A stretch of DNA of 46,490 nucleotides. Source: UBA2897 sp036733925. GTDB lineage: Bacteria; Bacillota; Negativicutes; Selenomonadales; Selenomonadaceae. Below, in pieces: positions 17,246 to 23,410 of the stretch. Numbering within the stretch: the first letter of the stretch is position 1; every line of letters starts with the position of its first letter. Both the position numbers and the translations under genes were made by a program. Below the pieces are notes generated by a model, which was given only the letters and a program-made list of their open reading frames with translations, made no database searches and had not been told where the DNA came from. The stretch is from the NCBI GenBank assembly GCA_036733925.1, contig DAIMZO010000019.1:1-46490 (forward strand), read 5' to 3'.

Positions 17246-17677
17246 ATGAAAAAACTCGATCGTATCCTGGTTCCAGTCGATACTTCGGAATCCTCGGACC
17301 GGGCTGTTGCACTTGCGGGTGAGCTCGCCGCCGATACAGACGCGGTGCTTGATGTCTTGCACGTGACGTATTTTGACAGCCAGACGGACGACGAACGGGA
17401 GAGCTGGCTGCCAGAAATCGCGACGGAGTCGATGGGGAAGAAGGCAGAAGCCGTCTTTGACCGCGTCCGGAGCAGCGTTTCCGCAGGCGTCGAGGTGCGG
17501 TACCATCAGCGTGTCGGCGATCCTGCCGCCGAGATCTTATCCTATGCGGCGGAACGTCAGAGCGGACTCATCGTGCTCGGGACGCGCGGCGTCAGCGTGG
17601 TCGAGGGATTCTTAAAGGGCAGTGTGAGTCAGGAAGTCCTTGAAGGTGCGGCATGCTCCGTGCTTATCGTGAAGTGA
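17246..17677 (+). CDS. Universal stress protein, UspA family (first copy)
   Basis: 143-residue single Usp domain, MKKLDRILVPVDTSESSDRAV at the N-terminus and the nucleotide-binding loop GTRGVSVVEGFLKGSVSQ (G-x2-G-x9-G-S) near residue 113, so the ATP-binding subclass is likely. Such proteins are stress-induced cytoplasmic factors of unclear biochemical role. ATG 17246 is seven bases after AGGAGG; ATG 17240 is too close to it. A second usp follows 22 bases downstream, so the two form an operon of paralogues. Confidence 0.9.
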   Translation: MKKLDRILVPVDTSESSDRAVALAGELAADTDAVLDVLHVTYFDSQTDDERESWLPEIATESMGKKAEAVFDRVRSSVSAGVEVRYHQRVGDPAAEILSYAAERQSGLIVLGTRGVSVVEGFLKGSVSQEVLEGAACSVLIVK

Positions 17678-17699
17678 TTTTTATCAAGGGGGTTTTACT

Positions 17700-18116
17700 A
17701 TGGTGAAGAATATCCTTGTACCAGTAGATGGTTCCGAAGGCTCGGATCGCGCGGTAACGGAGGCTATCGACCTCGCGGAGGCTATCGGCGCAAAGCTGAA
17801 TTTTCTCTATGTTGCGAACATCAACCAGCTCGCCATCAATGCGTGCCTCTCGGACGCCATCCTTGAGGCCGTCACGAAAGCGGGCAACGTCATCCTTGAC
17901 CGAGCGATGGAGATGGTTCCGTCCGGCATCGAGAAAGAGGCGTTCTCTGAGACCGGCTCGCCGGCCGTCGTGATCCTCGACTTCGCGACGAGCAACAACA
18001 TGGATCTCATCGTCATGGGCAGCCGCGGACTCGGCGTCGTAAAGGGCGTCCTGCTCGGCAGCGTCAGCCAGTACATTGTCGAACAGTCTAAATGCCCGGT
18101 TCTCGTGGTAAAGTAA
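17700..18116 (+). CDS. Universal stress protein, UspA family (second copy)
   Basis: 138-residue Usp domain beginning MVKNILVPVDGSEGSDRAV, with the ATP-binding loop GSRGLGVVKGVLLGSVSQ near residue 108 and the C-terminal dimerisation strand CPVLVVK. A G-rich Shine-Dalgarno (AAGGGGG) lies eight bases before ATG 17700. It diverges in the middle from the upstream copy, so it is not a recent duplicate. A strong terminator follows. Confidence 0.92.
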   Translation: MVKNILVPVDGSEGSDRAVTEAIDLAEAIGAKLNFLYVANINQLAINACLSDAILEAVTKAGNVILDRAMEMVPSGIEKEAFSETGSPAVVILDFATSNNMDLIVMGSRGLGVVKGVLLGSVSQYIVEQSKCPVLVVK

Positions 18117-18130
18117 AACGCAAACAGAAG

Positions 18131-18177
18131 AAAAATGACCTCTGACCGAGATTCAGCTCGGTCAGAGGTCATTTTTT
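18131..18177. terminator. Bidirectional terminator between usp genes and nrdG
   Basis: A long near-perfect stem AAAAATGACCTCTGACCGAG/CTCGGTCAGAGGTCATTTTT with loop ATTCAG. It closes the usp operon and converging nrdG. Confidence 0.96.
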
Positions 18178-18677
18178 CAATCTGTATAGAGCAACACAAC
18201 TTTGCCCTGCTTCCGTGTCGCGTTCATGTCGATGACGCGTTGATTGGACGACCCGCGGAACTTCAGCGTGAGGTCGCGTTTCTCAATCTGGAAATCGCCG
18301 TCGACGAGGACATCGAGTTCGCGGAGCAGATTCTCTGTGTCCGCGTCGTCGCGCGCATGGAGCTGTTCGAGCGTATAGCCCGAGTAGCTCCATACGTCCA
18401 TGCCGCGCCGGTGCGCCTCGCGCGCGAGCTCGAGCAGGGGCCGCGGCTGAAGGAACGGCTCGCCGCCACTGAATGTGATGCCCGAGAGCAGGGGGTTGGC
18501 GTCGAGGCGCTTCGCGATCTCCGCCGTCGTCATGCTGTGCCCGCCGGACGGGTCGAGCGCCTTCGGGTTCTGGCAGCCCGCGCAATGCCGCGGGCATCCC
18601 TGCACGAACAGCGTCAGCCGGATGCCATCCCCGTCCACAATCGAATCGTCCACAATCCCCGCGACTCGCACTTTCAT
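18177..18677 (-). CDS. nrdG: Anaerobic ribonucleotide reductase activating protein NrdG
   Basis: 166-residue radical SAM activase that installs the glycyl radical on class III ribonucleotide reductase NrdD. It has the cluster motif C28-x3-C32-x2-C35 (GCPRHCAGCQNPK), an early DGDGIRLTLFVQ motif, the SAM loop TFSGGEPFLQP and the NrdG-type C-terminal KGSSNQRVID-like FRGSSNQRVIDMNA. ATG 18677 has a weak AGGT eight bases upstream. No nrdD is adjacent. Instead a decayed IS607 relic lies upstream and, beyond it, a small protein with a glycyl-radical-like motif. Confidence 0.94.
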   Translation of the reverse strand: MKVRVAGIVDDSIVDGDGIRLTLFVQGCPRHCAGCQNPKALDPSGGHSMTTAEIAKRLDANPLLSGITFSGGEPFLQPRPLLELAREAHRRGMDVWSYSGYTLEQLHARDDADTENLLRELDVLVDGDFQIEKRDLTLKFRGSSNQRVIDMNATRKQGKVVLLYTD

Positions 18678-18708
18678 TGCGCATTACCTGATATGTAAAT
18701 CATAGAAG

Positions 18709-18764
18709 AATGTAGTCATCATTCGATTTTGGCTACATTAGCAGGAGAGATACATACCTCTCCT
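18709..18764. repeat. Two inverted repeats between nrdG and the IS607 relic
   Basis: AATGTAG/CTACATT (18709-18715 with 18733-18739) and AGGAGAG/CTCTCCT (18743-18749 with 18758-18764). They lie 3' of the decayed tnpB, where an intact element would have its right end and guide-RNA scaffold, so they may be vestiges of it. This is speculative; the second could also be a weak hairpin. Confidence 0.35.
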
Positions 18765-18785
18765 TTCTTAGAACTTCTACAGATT

Positions 18786-19152
18786 TTACTCATCGCCGTC
18801 ATCATCCGTATTCCGATATCCCGATAGAGGGGTAATCACATGAACGGACTCCTGCGATATTCTACGGACTCTTGTCCATTCGGCGTTACCCACGCCAATA
18901 TCTGCATTCGTTAATTTAAATACGATTGCTTCTTGCCATACCATGCCGCCTTGTACAGCATCTGCCGCTTGAACTCACCGAATAGGGAACGATGGACGCC
19001 TTTCGACGCAATCCCCATCTTCATGCCTTTGACATTCAAGTCCTCGATGAAGATGGCATCATAGTTGCTTACGAGATGCGTCGTGTACTTCGAAACGTCC
19101 GGACGGTCACACCAAGTTTCTCGGCCATTTCCTTCGGTTTGTACATCGTCAT
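18786..19152 (-). pseudogene. Decayed IS607-family element: tnpA start fused to tnpB fragments
   Basis: Leftward from ATG 19152 the frame reads MYKPKEMAEKLGVTVRT, the helix-turn-helix start of an IS607 serine recombinase, then stops at 19069 after 27 codons. In another frame from about 19088 comes a TnpB RuvC-like segment (YDAIFIEDLNVKGM, then FKRQMLYKAAWYGKK), stopping at 18911. A third open stretch (18908-18786) may be the TnpB tail. Large internal deletions have removed most of tnpA and both ends of tnpB, so it cannot transpose alone. GC content is well below the neighbours. There is no other gene in 18678-19310. Confidence 0.75.
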
Positions 19153-19262
19153 AATGTTCACCTTCTATCTATTCCTGCTATAAACATTATGACACATATT
19201 TCTATTCTATTCCATATATTTAGTAATTATTTATCATCTCCCGATGTCTGTCCGAAAAAAGC

Positions 19263-19293
19263 AAAAAGAAAGCCCTCCCCGATGGGGAGGGCT
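19263..19293 (-). terminator. Terminator of the small glycyl-radical-like gene
   Basis: On the minus strand, AGCCCTCCCC/GGGGAGGGCT with loop ATC, then TTCTTTTT. It lies 18 bases after the stop and separates this gene from the IS relic and nrdG. Confidence 0.88.
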
Positions 19294-19310
19294 CAACAGG
19301 GCATGCCTCC

Positions 19311-19595
19311 TCAGCTCAGGCTGTGCTTGACTCGGTCGTGCTCCTCGGCGCGTTTTGCGTCGTTCCAGCGGTCAATCGTGCCGACGAGATAGCCCGTGAT
19401 GCGGCGGATCCGCTCGAATTTCGGCTCCTCGAGCGCGTAGTCGATCTTGATCTCCCCGTTCTTTGCGAGCGAGAGATGCAGGCTCGTCACCTTGTTATCC
19501 GTGTGATCCTCAACATAGCGCACATAGCCCTCGGCTTCGCGCTCCGTCATATCGGGGATGCCGTCTACCGTTACCGTAATATCATCAATCTGCAT
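19311..19595 (-). CDS. 94-residue protein with glycyl-radical-like C-terminus, NrdR-box controlled
   Basis: The last third, RIRRITGYLVG (residues 62-72) then RWNDAKRAEEHDRVKH, resembles the glycyl-radical loop and tail of class III ribonucleotide reductase NrdD. It matches the PROSITE glycyl-radical pattern I remember, [STIV]-x-R-[IVT]-[CSA]-G-Y-x-[GACV], at all positions but Thr67, with Gly68 as the would-be radical site. The first 60 residues are acidic, with no catalytic Cys or zinc finger, so it is not a whole reductase. ATG 19595 follows AGGTG by six bases. Two NrdR boxes and the nearby nrdG tie it to ribonucleotide reduction. It could be a separable NrdD domain, a GrcA-like spare part, or a regulator. 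Confidence 0.75.
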   Translation of the reverse strand: MQIDDITVTVDGIPDMTEREAEGYVRYVEDHTDNKVTSLHLSLAKNGEIKIDYALEEPKFERIRRITGYLVGTIDRWNDAKRAEEHDRVKHSLS

Positions 19596-19654
19596 GCCTG
19601 TCACCTGTTCCTTTGTCTCCTGAAATCAAAGTCGCTCCTTCGGGCAACAGGATG

Positions 19655-19684
19655 ATTATACAATATCTTGTGGTCCGACGTCAA
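19655..19684 (-). promoter_or_regulatory. Promoter of the glycyl-radical-like gene
   Basis: Leftward TTGACG (19684-19679), an 18-base spacer and a perfect TATAAT (19660-19655). The -10 abuts the proximal NrdR box, which fills most of the spacer. Confidence 0.85.
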
Positions 19685-19703
19685 TACCACCACAATATCT
19701 TGT
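19660..19703 (-). promoter_or_regulatory. Tandem NrdR boxes
   Basis: Two identical 12-base cores ACAAGATATTGT on the minus strand, at 19671-19660 and 19703-19692, exactly 32 bases (three helical turns) apart. Core and spacing match the NrdR consensus (ACA-C-W-A-T-A-T-A-T-W-G-T-type palindromes in tandem at 31-32 bases). NrdR is the ATP/dATP-sensing repressor of nrd genes. One box lies upstream of the -35, the other between -35 and -10. Confidence 0.88.
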
Positions 19704-19753
19704 AGGAAAGAATTGTTTTAGAAAAAATCGCGCTTTCCGTTCCTGCGCCTTTC

Positions 19754-20836
19754 TCAGCGCGCTCCGGCGCCCTCTACGCCGCTTTTCGCATCTGCCCGCA
19801 CGACCGTGCGCACCGGGTACGGAATCTCGATGCCTTCCTCGCGGTACCGCTTCGTCAGCGCCTTGATGAATTCGTGTTTGATCAGGAACTGGTGATCGAA
19901 CTGGCTCGAATGCAGCGTGACGTTGAAGTCGATGCTCGACTCGCCGAACGTATGGAACCGCACGGCGGGCGGGATATCGACGGCCTCGTCGACCTGCTGC
20001 ATGACTGAGCTTGCGACCTCGAGCGTCACGCGCTCGACCTGGTCGAGGTCGCTGGCATAGGCGACGCCGACCGGTACCGTGATCACGATATCCTTCCGCG
20101 GCATGCTGTAGTTCGAGATTGTCGCCGACGCAATCTTCTGGTTTGGAATCACGACCATGTTCCCTTCACCGACCGGCACAATCGTCGTGAACCGCCACGT
20201 GATATCCGTGACGCGGCCCGTCTCGCCGGTCGAGAGCCGGATGTAGTCGCCGATGCGCAGCTGCTTCGAGAGAATCAGGTGCAGGCCGGAGAAGATGTTT
20301 GCGAGTGTTTCCTGCAGCGACAGCGCGACCGCCATGCCGCCGACGCCCATGGCCGTCAGGATCGGCGCAATCGAGATGCCGCAGTATTGCAGAATCACGA
20401 GGATGCCCATCGCGTAGATCACGATGTTCAGGATTGTGTCGAGCAGCGTCGTCTTTGGCAGACGCTGGTCCGAGTTCTCCATCTTCATCTGCACCATCGC
20501 GTGCAGAGTCCGCGCGAAGATTCGCGTGATGGTCAGGACGATGACCGAGAACAGCACGTACGAGAAGATCTTGACGAGGGGGGCGGGGATATCGACCGTG
20601 TTGACAATCCAGTAGAGCCCGACAATCAGGCAGAACGAGACCGGCGTCCCCTTCACCGCGTGGAACAGCAATACCTGCCATGAGCTTGCGTCCTCGCTCA
20701 TCGTGCGGCGGATCTGCCGGTTCACGAGCTTGTTGAGTGACAGGCCGAGCGCGAGCGCGCAGACGAGGATGCAGAGCGGCAGCAGCACGAGGTCGAGCAC
20801 GGCATGCGCGTCAAGAGATAGAAGATGAGAAAGCAA
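19754..20836 (-). CDS. Small-conductance mechanosensitive channel, MscS family
   Basis: 360-residue membrane protein with four predicted TM segments (about residues 12-35, 65-85, 90-110 and 135-155). The MscS pore helix and beta domain follow: APILTAMGVGGMAVALSLQETLANIFSGLHLI, then GDYIRLSTGETGRVTDITWRFTTI and MVVIPNQKIASATISNYS. It releases solutes on hypo-osmotic shock. The start is TTG 20836, seven bases after GGGGG. It is longer at the N-terminus than E. coli MscS (one extra membrane helix). Monocistronic; no clear terminator was seen before the NrdR promoter region downstream. Confidence 0.92.
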   Translation of the reverse strand: MLSHLLSLDAHAVLDLVLLPLCILVCALALGLSLNKLVNRQIRRTMSEDASSWQVLLFHAVKGTPVSFCLIVGLYWIVNTVDIPAPLVKIFSYVLFSVIVLTITRIFARTLHAMVQMKMENSDQRLPKTTLLDTILNIVIYAMGILVILQYCGISIAPILTAMGVGGMAVALSLQETLANIFSGLHLILSKQLRIGDYIRLSTGETGRVTDITWRFTTIVPVGEGNMVVIPNQKIASATISNYSMPRKDIVITVPVGVAYASDLDQVERVTLEVASSVMQQVDEAVDIPPAVRFHTFGESSIDFNVTLHSSQFDHQFLIKHEFIKALTKRYREEGIEIPYPVRTVVRADAKSGVEGAGAR

Positions 20837-20862
20837 ACGAAAGCCCCCTTTTCAGAAAATAC

Positions 20863-20891
20863 TTGTCTTTACCGTTTTCGTCTATTATACT
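20863..20891 (+). promoter_or_regulatory. Promoter of the GNAT-rfbB pair
   Basis: TTGTCT (20863-20868), a 17-base spacer and TATACT (20886-20891). The expected start near 20898 excludes ATG 20904 as initiator of the next gene. Confidence 0.65.
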
Positions 20892-20930
20892 ATAGTTAGC
20901 CAAATGGGGAAAGAACGGGGGAACGAATTT

Positions 20931-21494
20931 ATGCCAAAAGAAATCCTGCACGGCGGGAAGCGGCTGCAGCTGCGCTGCGCCGGGGTCGATGACCTCGGCT
21001 TTATCCTGCGGCTGGAATACGATCCGGAGAACGTCTCCTTCATCGTGCCATTTGACCGTACGTTCCACGAGCCAATCTTGCGCGGGGAGGTCAAAGGCAC
21101 GATGGACGTCATCGTTGAGGAGATGGCGTCCGGCGAGCCCGTCGGCTACGTGCTTGCAAATGGCCTCCAGTCGGACGCCAAGGAGATCGAGTGGACACAT
21201 ATCATCGTCGCGAAGAAGGGGCAGGGCTACGGCCACGAAACCATGAAGCTCCTGAAGGCGTGGGCCTTCGAGGATCTGCATTTCCACCGCGCGTGGCTCG
21301 ATTGCAAGCCCTATAACCGCCGAGCCCTGCATCTCTATGAGAGCGAGGGCATGGTCCTTGAGGGGCGTTTCCGCGAGACCATCGTGACGAATGGCGTCTA
21401 CGAGGATCTCGTCGTGCTCGCCTTGCTCGCGCGCGAATACGAGGCCATGAAACAGGCAGGCCTCGAGCTCGAGAGCCCGCAACAGAAATCGTAA
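20931..21494 (+). CDS. GNAT-family N-acetyltransferase (RimJ/RimL type)
   Basis: 187-residue acetyltransferase of the GNAT fold. The acetyl-CoA loop is visible as AKKGQGYGHETMKLLKAWAF (Q/R-x-x-G-x-G/A type), followed by the RimL-like strand HRAWLDCKPYNRRALHLYESEGMVLEGRFRE. The substrate is unknown; relatives acetylate protein N-termini, amino sugars or small amines. ATG 20931 is used, with GGGGGAA nine bases before it. It sits 38 bases upstream of rfbB on the same strand and is likely cotranscribed, so a role in surface-sugar modification is conceivable but unproven. Confidence 0.85.
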   Translation: MPKEILHGGKRLQLRCAGVDDLGFILRLEYDPENVSFIVPFDRTFHEPILRGEVKGTMDVIVEEMASGEPVGYVLANGLQSDAKEIEWTHIIVAKKGQGYGHETMKLLKAWAFEDLHFHRAWLDCKPYNRRALHLYESEGMVLEGRFRETIVTNGVYEDLVVLALLAREYEAMKQAGLELESPQQKS

Positions 21495-21532
21495 ATCGCA
21501 AAAAGAAAATATTTGGGAAAAGAGGAATACCT

Positions 21533-22576
21533 ATGAACATCATCGTACCCGGCGGGGCCGGCTTCATCGGCTCCAACTTCATCTATTATGAGCATGCGAA
21601 CCATCCGGAGGACCGGGTCATCTGCCTCGACAAGCTCACCTACGCGGGCAACCTCGAGACGCTTGCGCCAATCATGGACAAGCCGAACTTCAAGTTCATC
21701 AAAGCTGACATCGCGGATCGCAAGAAGGTCTATGACATCTTTGCGAAGGAAAAGCCGGACATTGTCGTGAACTTTGCGGCGGAGTCCCATGTCGACCGCT
21801 CCATCGAGAACCCGGAAGTTTTCCTGCAGACGAACGTCATCGGCACGAGCGTGCTGCTCGATGCTTGCCGGAAATACGGTATCGACCGCTACCATCAGGT
21901 TTCGACCGACGAGGTATACGGCGACCTGCCGCTCGACCGTCCAGACCTGTTCTTCACCGAGGAGACGAACCTGCATACGTCCTCCCCGTACTCCGCGTCG
22001 AAGGCATCGGCCGACCTGCTCGTCATGGCCTACCACCGGACGTACAAGCTCCCGACGACCATTTCACGCTGCTCGAACAACTATGGCCCGTATCATTTCC
22101 CGGAGAAGCTCATCCCGCTCATAATCATCAACGCGCTGAACGACAAGAAGCTCCCGGTCTACGGTGATGGCAAGAACGTCCGTGACTGGCTCTACGTCGA
22201 GGATCATTGCGCGGCCATCGACCTGATCATCCGCAAGGGCAGGGTCGGCGAGGTCTACAACGTCGGCGGACACAATGAGCGCGCCAACATCGACGTCGTG
22301 AAGACCATCCTGAAGCAGCTCGGCAAGCCTGAGAGCCTCATCGAACACGTCACCGACCGCAAAGGCCACGACCGCCGCTACGCCATCAATCCGACCAAGA
22401 TCCACAACGAGCTCGGCTGGGAGCCGAAGACGAAATTCGAAGACGGCATCAAGAAAACCATCCAGTGGTACCTCGATAACCGCGACTGGTGGGAAAACAT
22501 CATCTCCGGCGACTATCAGAGCTACTATGAACGCATGTATGGCAAAAAAGAAGTCCTCGAATACGCGAAGATTTGA
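21533..22576 (+). CDS. rfbB: dTDP-glucose 4,6-dehydratase
   Basis: 347-residue extended short-chain dehydrogenase that converts dTDP-glucose to dTDP-4-keto-6-deoxyglucose in dTDP-L-rhamnose synthesis. It has the NAD loop GGAGFIGSNFIYYE, the catalytic STDEVYGDL region (Asp-Glu pair), and YSASKASADLL (Tyr-x3-Lys). The length is usual for RfbB. RBS AGAGGAA lies before ATG 21533. The partner genes rfbC and rfbA are 14 kb downstream and rfbD is not in the window, so the pathway is split. A terminator follows. Confidence 0.95.
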   Translation: MNIIVPGGAGFIGSNFIYYEHANHPEDRVICLDKLTYAGNLETLAPIMDKPNFKFIKADIADRKKVYDIFAKEKPDIVVNFAAESHVDRSIENPEVFLQTNVIGTSVLLDACRKYGIDRYHQVSTDEVYGDLPLDRPDLFFTEETNLHTSSPYSASKASADLLVMAYHRTYKLPTTISRCSNNYGPYHFPEKLIPLIIINALNDKKLPVYGDGKNVRDWLYVEDHCAAIDLIIRKGRVGEVYNVGGHNERANIDVVKTILKQLGKPESLIEHVTDRKGHDRRYAINPTKIHNELGWEPKTKFEDGIKKTIQWYLDNRDWWENIISGDYQSYYERMYGKKEVLEYAKI

Positions 22577-22590
22577 TGCCTCATATCCTC

Positions 22591-22634
22591 AAACAGGGCC
22601 GTTGCGCAGAATCCGTGCAGCGGCCCTGTTTCTT
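22591..22634 (+). terminator. Terminator after rfbB
   Basis: Stem AAACAGGGCCG...CGGCCCTGTTT with inner pairing TGC/GCA, followed by CTTT; 14 bases after the rfbB stop. Confidence 0.85.
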
Positions 22635-22680
22635 TCCCTCAACCCCTTGACTATTACCTGTATTCGTGCTAAAATTAAAA

Positions 22681-22709
22681 TTTACTTTTCACAAGACTTG
22701 TGTTATAAT
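22681..22709 (+). promoter_or_regulatory. Promoter of carD with palindrome in the spacer
   Basis: TTTACT (22681-22686), a 17-base spacer and a perfect TATAAT (22704-22709). The spacer contains the perfect 13-base palindrome CACAAG-A-CTTGTG (22690-22702), a plausible repressor or activator site. Confidence 0.75.
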
Positions 22710-22752
22710 GTATACAGATAGTTTTCATCTCGTACAAGCTGGGGGTGTGTGT

Positions 22753-23250
22753 TTGCTGCATGTAGGCGATAAGGTAGTCTATCCGATGCATGGCGCAGGA
22801 GTGATTTCCGGCATTGAGAGCTGTGAGGTTCTCGGCGAAGACAAGACGTACTATGTCCTGAAGATGCCGATCGGCAGTATGAAAGTGATGATTCCGACCG
22901 ATAATGTGGAGAATATCGGGCTGCGGAACGTCATTTCCGAAGACGAGGTAGGAGAGGTCCGGGACGTTCTTGAGGAAAAGCCGGAGCGCGTGATGGGGAG
23001 CTGGAACAAGCGGTTCCACGCGAACCTCGAAAAGATGAAGAGCGGCGATATCTGCGATGTCGCGGCGGTCGCGCGGAATCTCATCATGCAGGACCGGAAA
23101 AAGAAGATTTCGAGTGGGGAGCGCCGCCTGCTCGAGCTGGCCAAGCAGATCTTGATCAGCGAGCTCGTCTATGCCTGCGATAAATCGCCGGAGGAAGTCG
23201 AGGGCTGGATGAAGGGCGTGCTGGCGCATAACCACTATCGGAAGGCCTGA
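22753..23250 (+). CDS. carD: CarD/CdnL-family RNA polymerase-binding transcription factor
   Basis: 165-residue protein with an N-terminal Tudor-like RNA polymerase interaction domain (HVGDKVVYPMHGAGVISGIE) and a helical DNA-contacting C-terminal domain with RRLLELAKQILISELVYA. Family members stabilise open promoter complexes, particularly at rRNA and housekeeping promoters. TTG 22753 with a G-rich Shine-Dalgarno (GGGGGTG) gives the family N-terminus; the longer frame to 22666 crosses the promoter. It is followed by its own terminator and then yacL, as in many Firmicutes. Confidence 0.92.
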   Translation: MLHVGDKVVYPMHGAGVISGIESCEVLGEDKTYYVLKMPIGSMKVMIPTDNVENIGLRNVISEDEVGEVRDVLEEKPERVMGSWNKRFHANLEKMKSGDICDVAAVARNLIMQDRKKKISSGERRLLELAKQILISELVYACDKSPEEVEGWMKGVLAHNHYRKA

Positions 23251-23284
23251 AAGGCCATCGGAAAGGCTGCACAAAACAGCGTTC

Positions 23285-23311
23285 AAGAGCCCGCAAGGAC
23301 TCTTTTTTCTT
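23285..23311 (+). terminator. Terminator of carD
   Basis: AAGAGCCC-GCAA-GGACTCTT (one mismatch) then TTTTTT-C-TTTT. Confidence 0.82.
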
Positions 23312-23334
23312 TTGGGGGAAATTGCTCGTATGCG

Positions 23335-23363
23335 TTGAGTGGCAGGATACCCTGTGATATAAT
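23335..23363 (+). promoter_or_regulatory. Promoter of the yacL-ispDF-cysS cluster
   Basis: TTGAGT (23335-23340), a 17-base spacer and a perfect TATAAT (23358-23363), about 48 bases before yacL. No other promoter was recognised until sigH, so yacL to yacP may be one long transcript. Confidence 0.8.
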
Positions 23364-23410
23364 GAATTGTACTTATTGCATTTATTTTTATACAGGGGGT
23401 GTTTTCTGGT

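Noticed and set aside
18992..19183. Plus-strand 63-codon frame in the nrdG upstream region
   Set aside because: It is antisense to the recognisable IS607 tnpA/tnpB remains and has no similarity of its own.
20884..20912. Leftward TATAAT upstream of mscS
   Set aside because: No -35 at acceptable spacing; TTGGCT is only eight bases away. The rightward promoter at the same place is better, so no mscS promoter is claimed.
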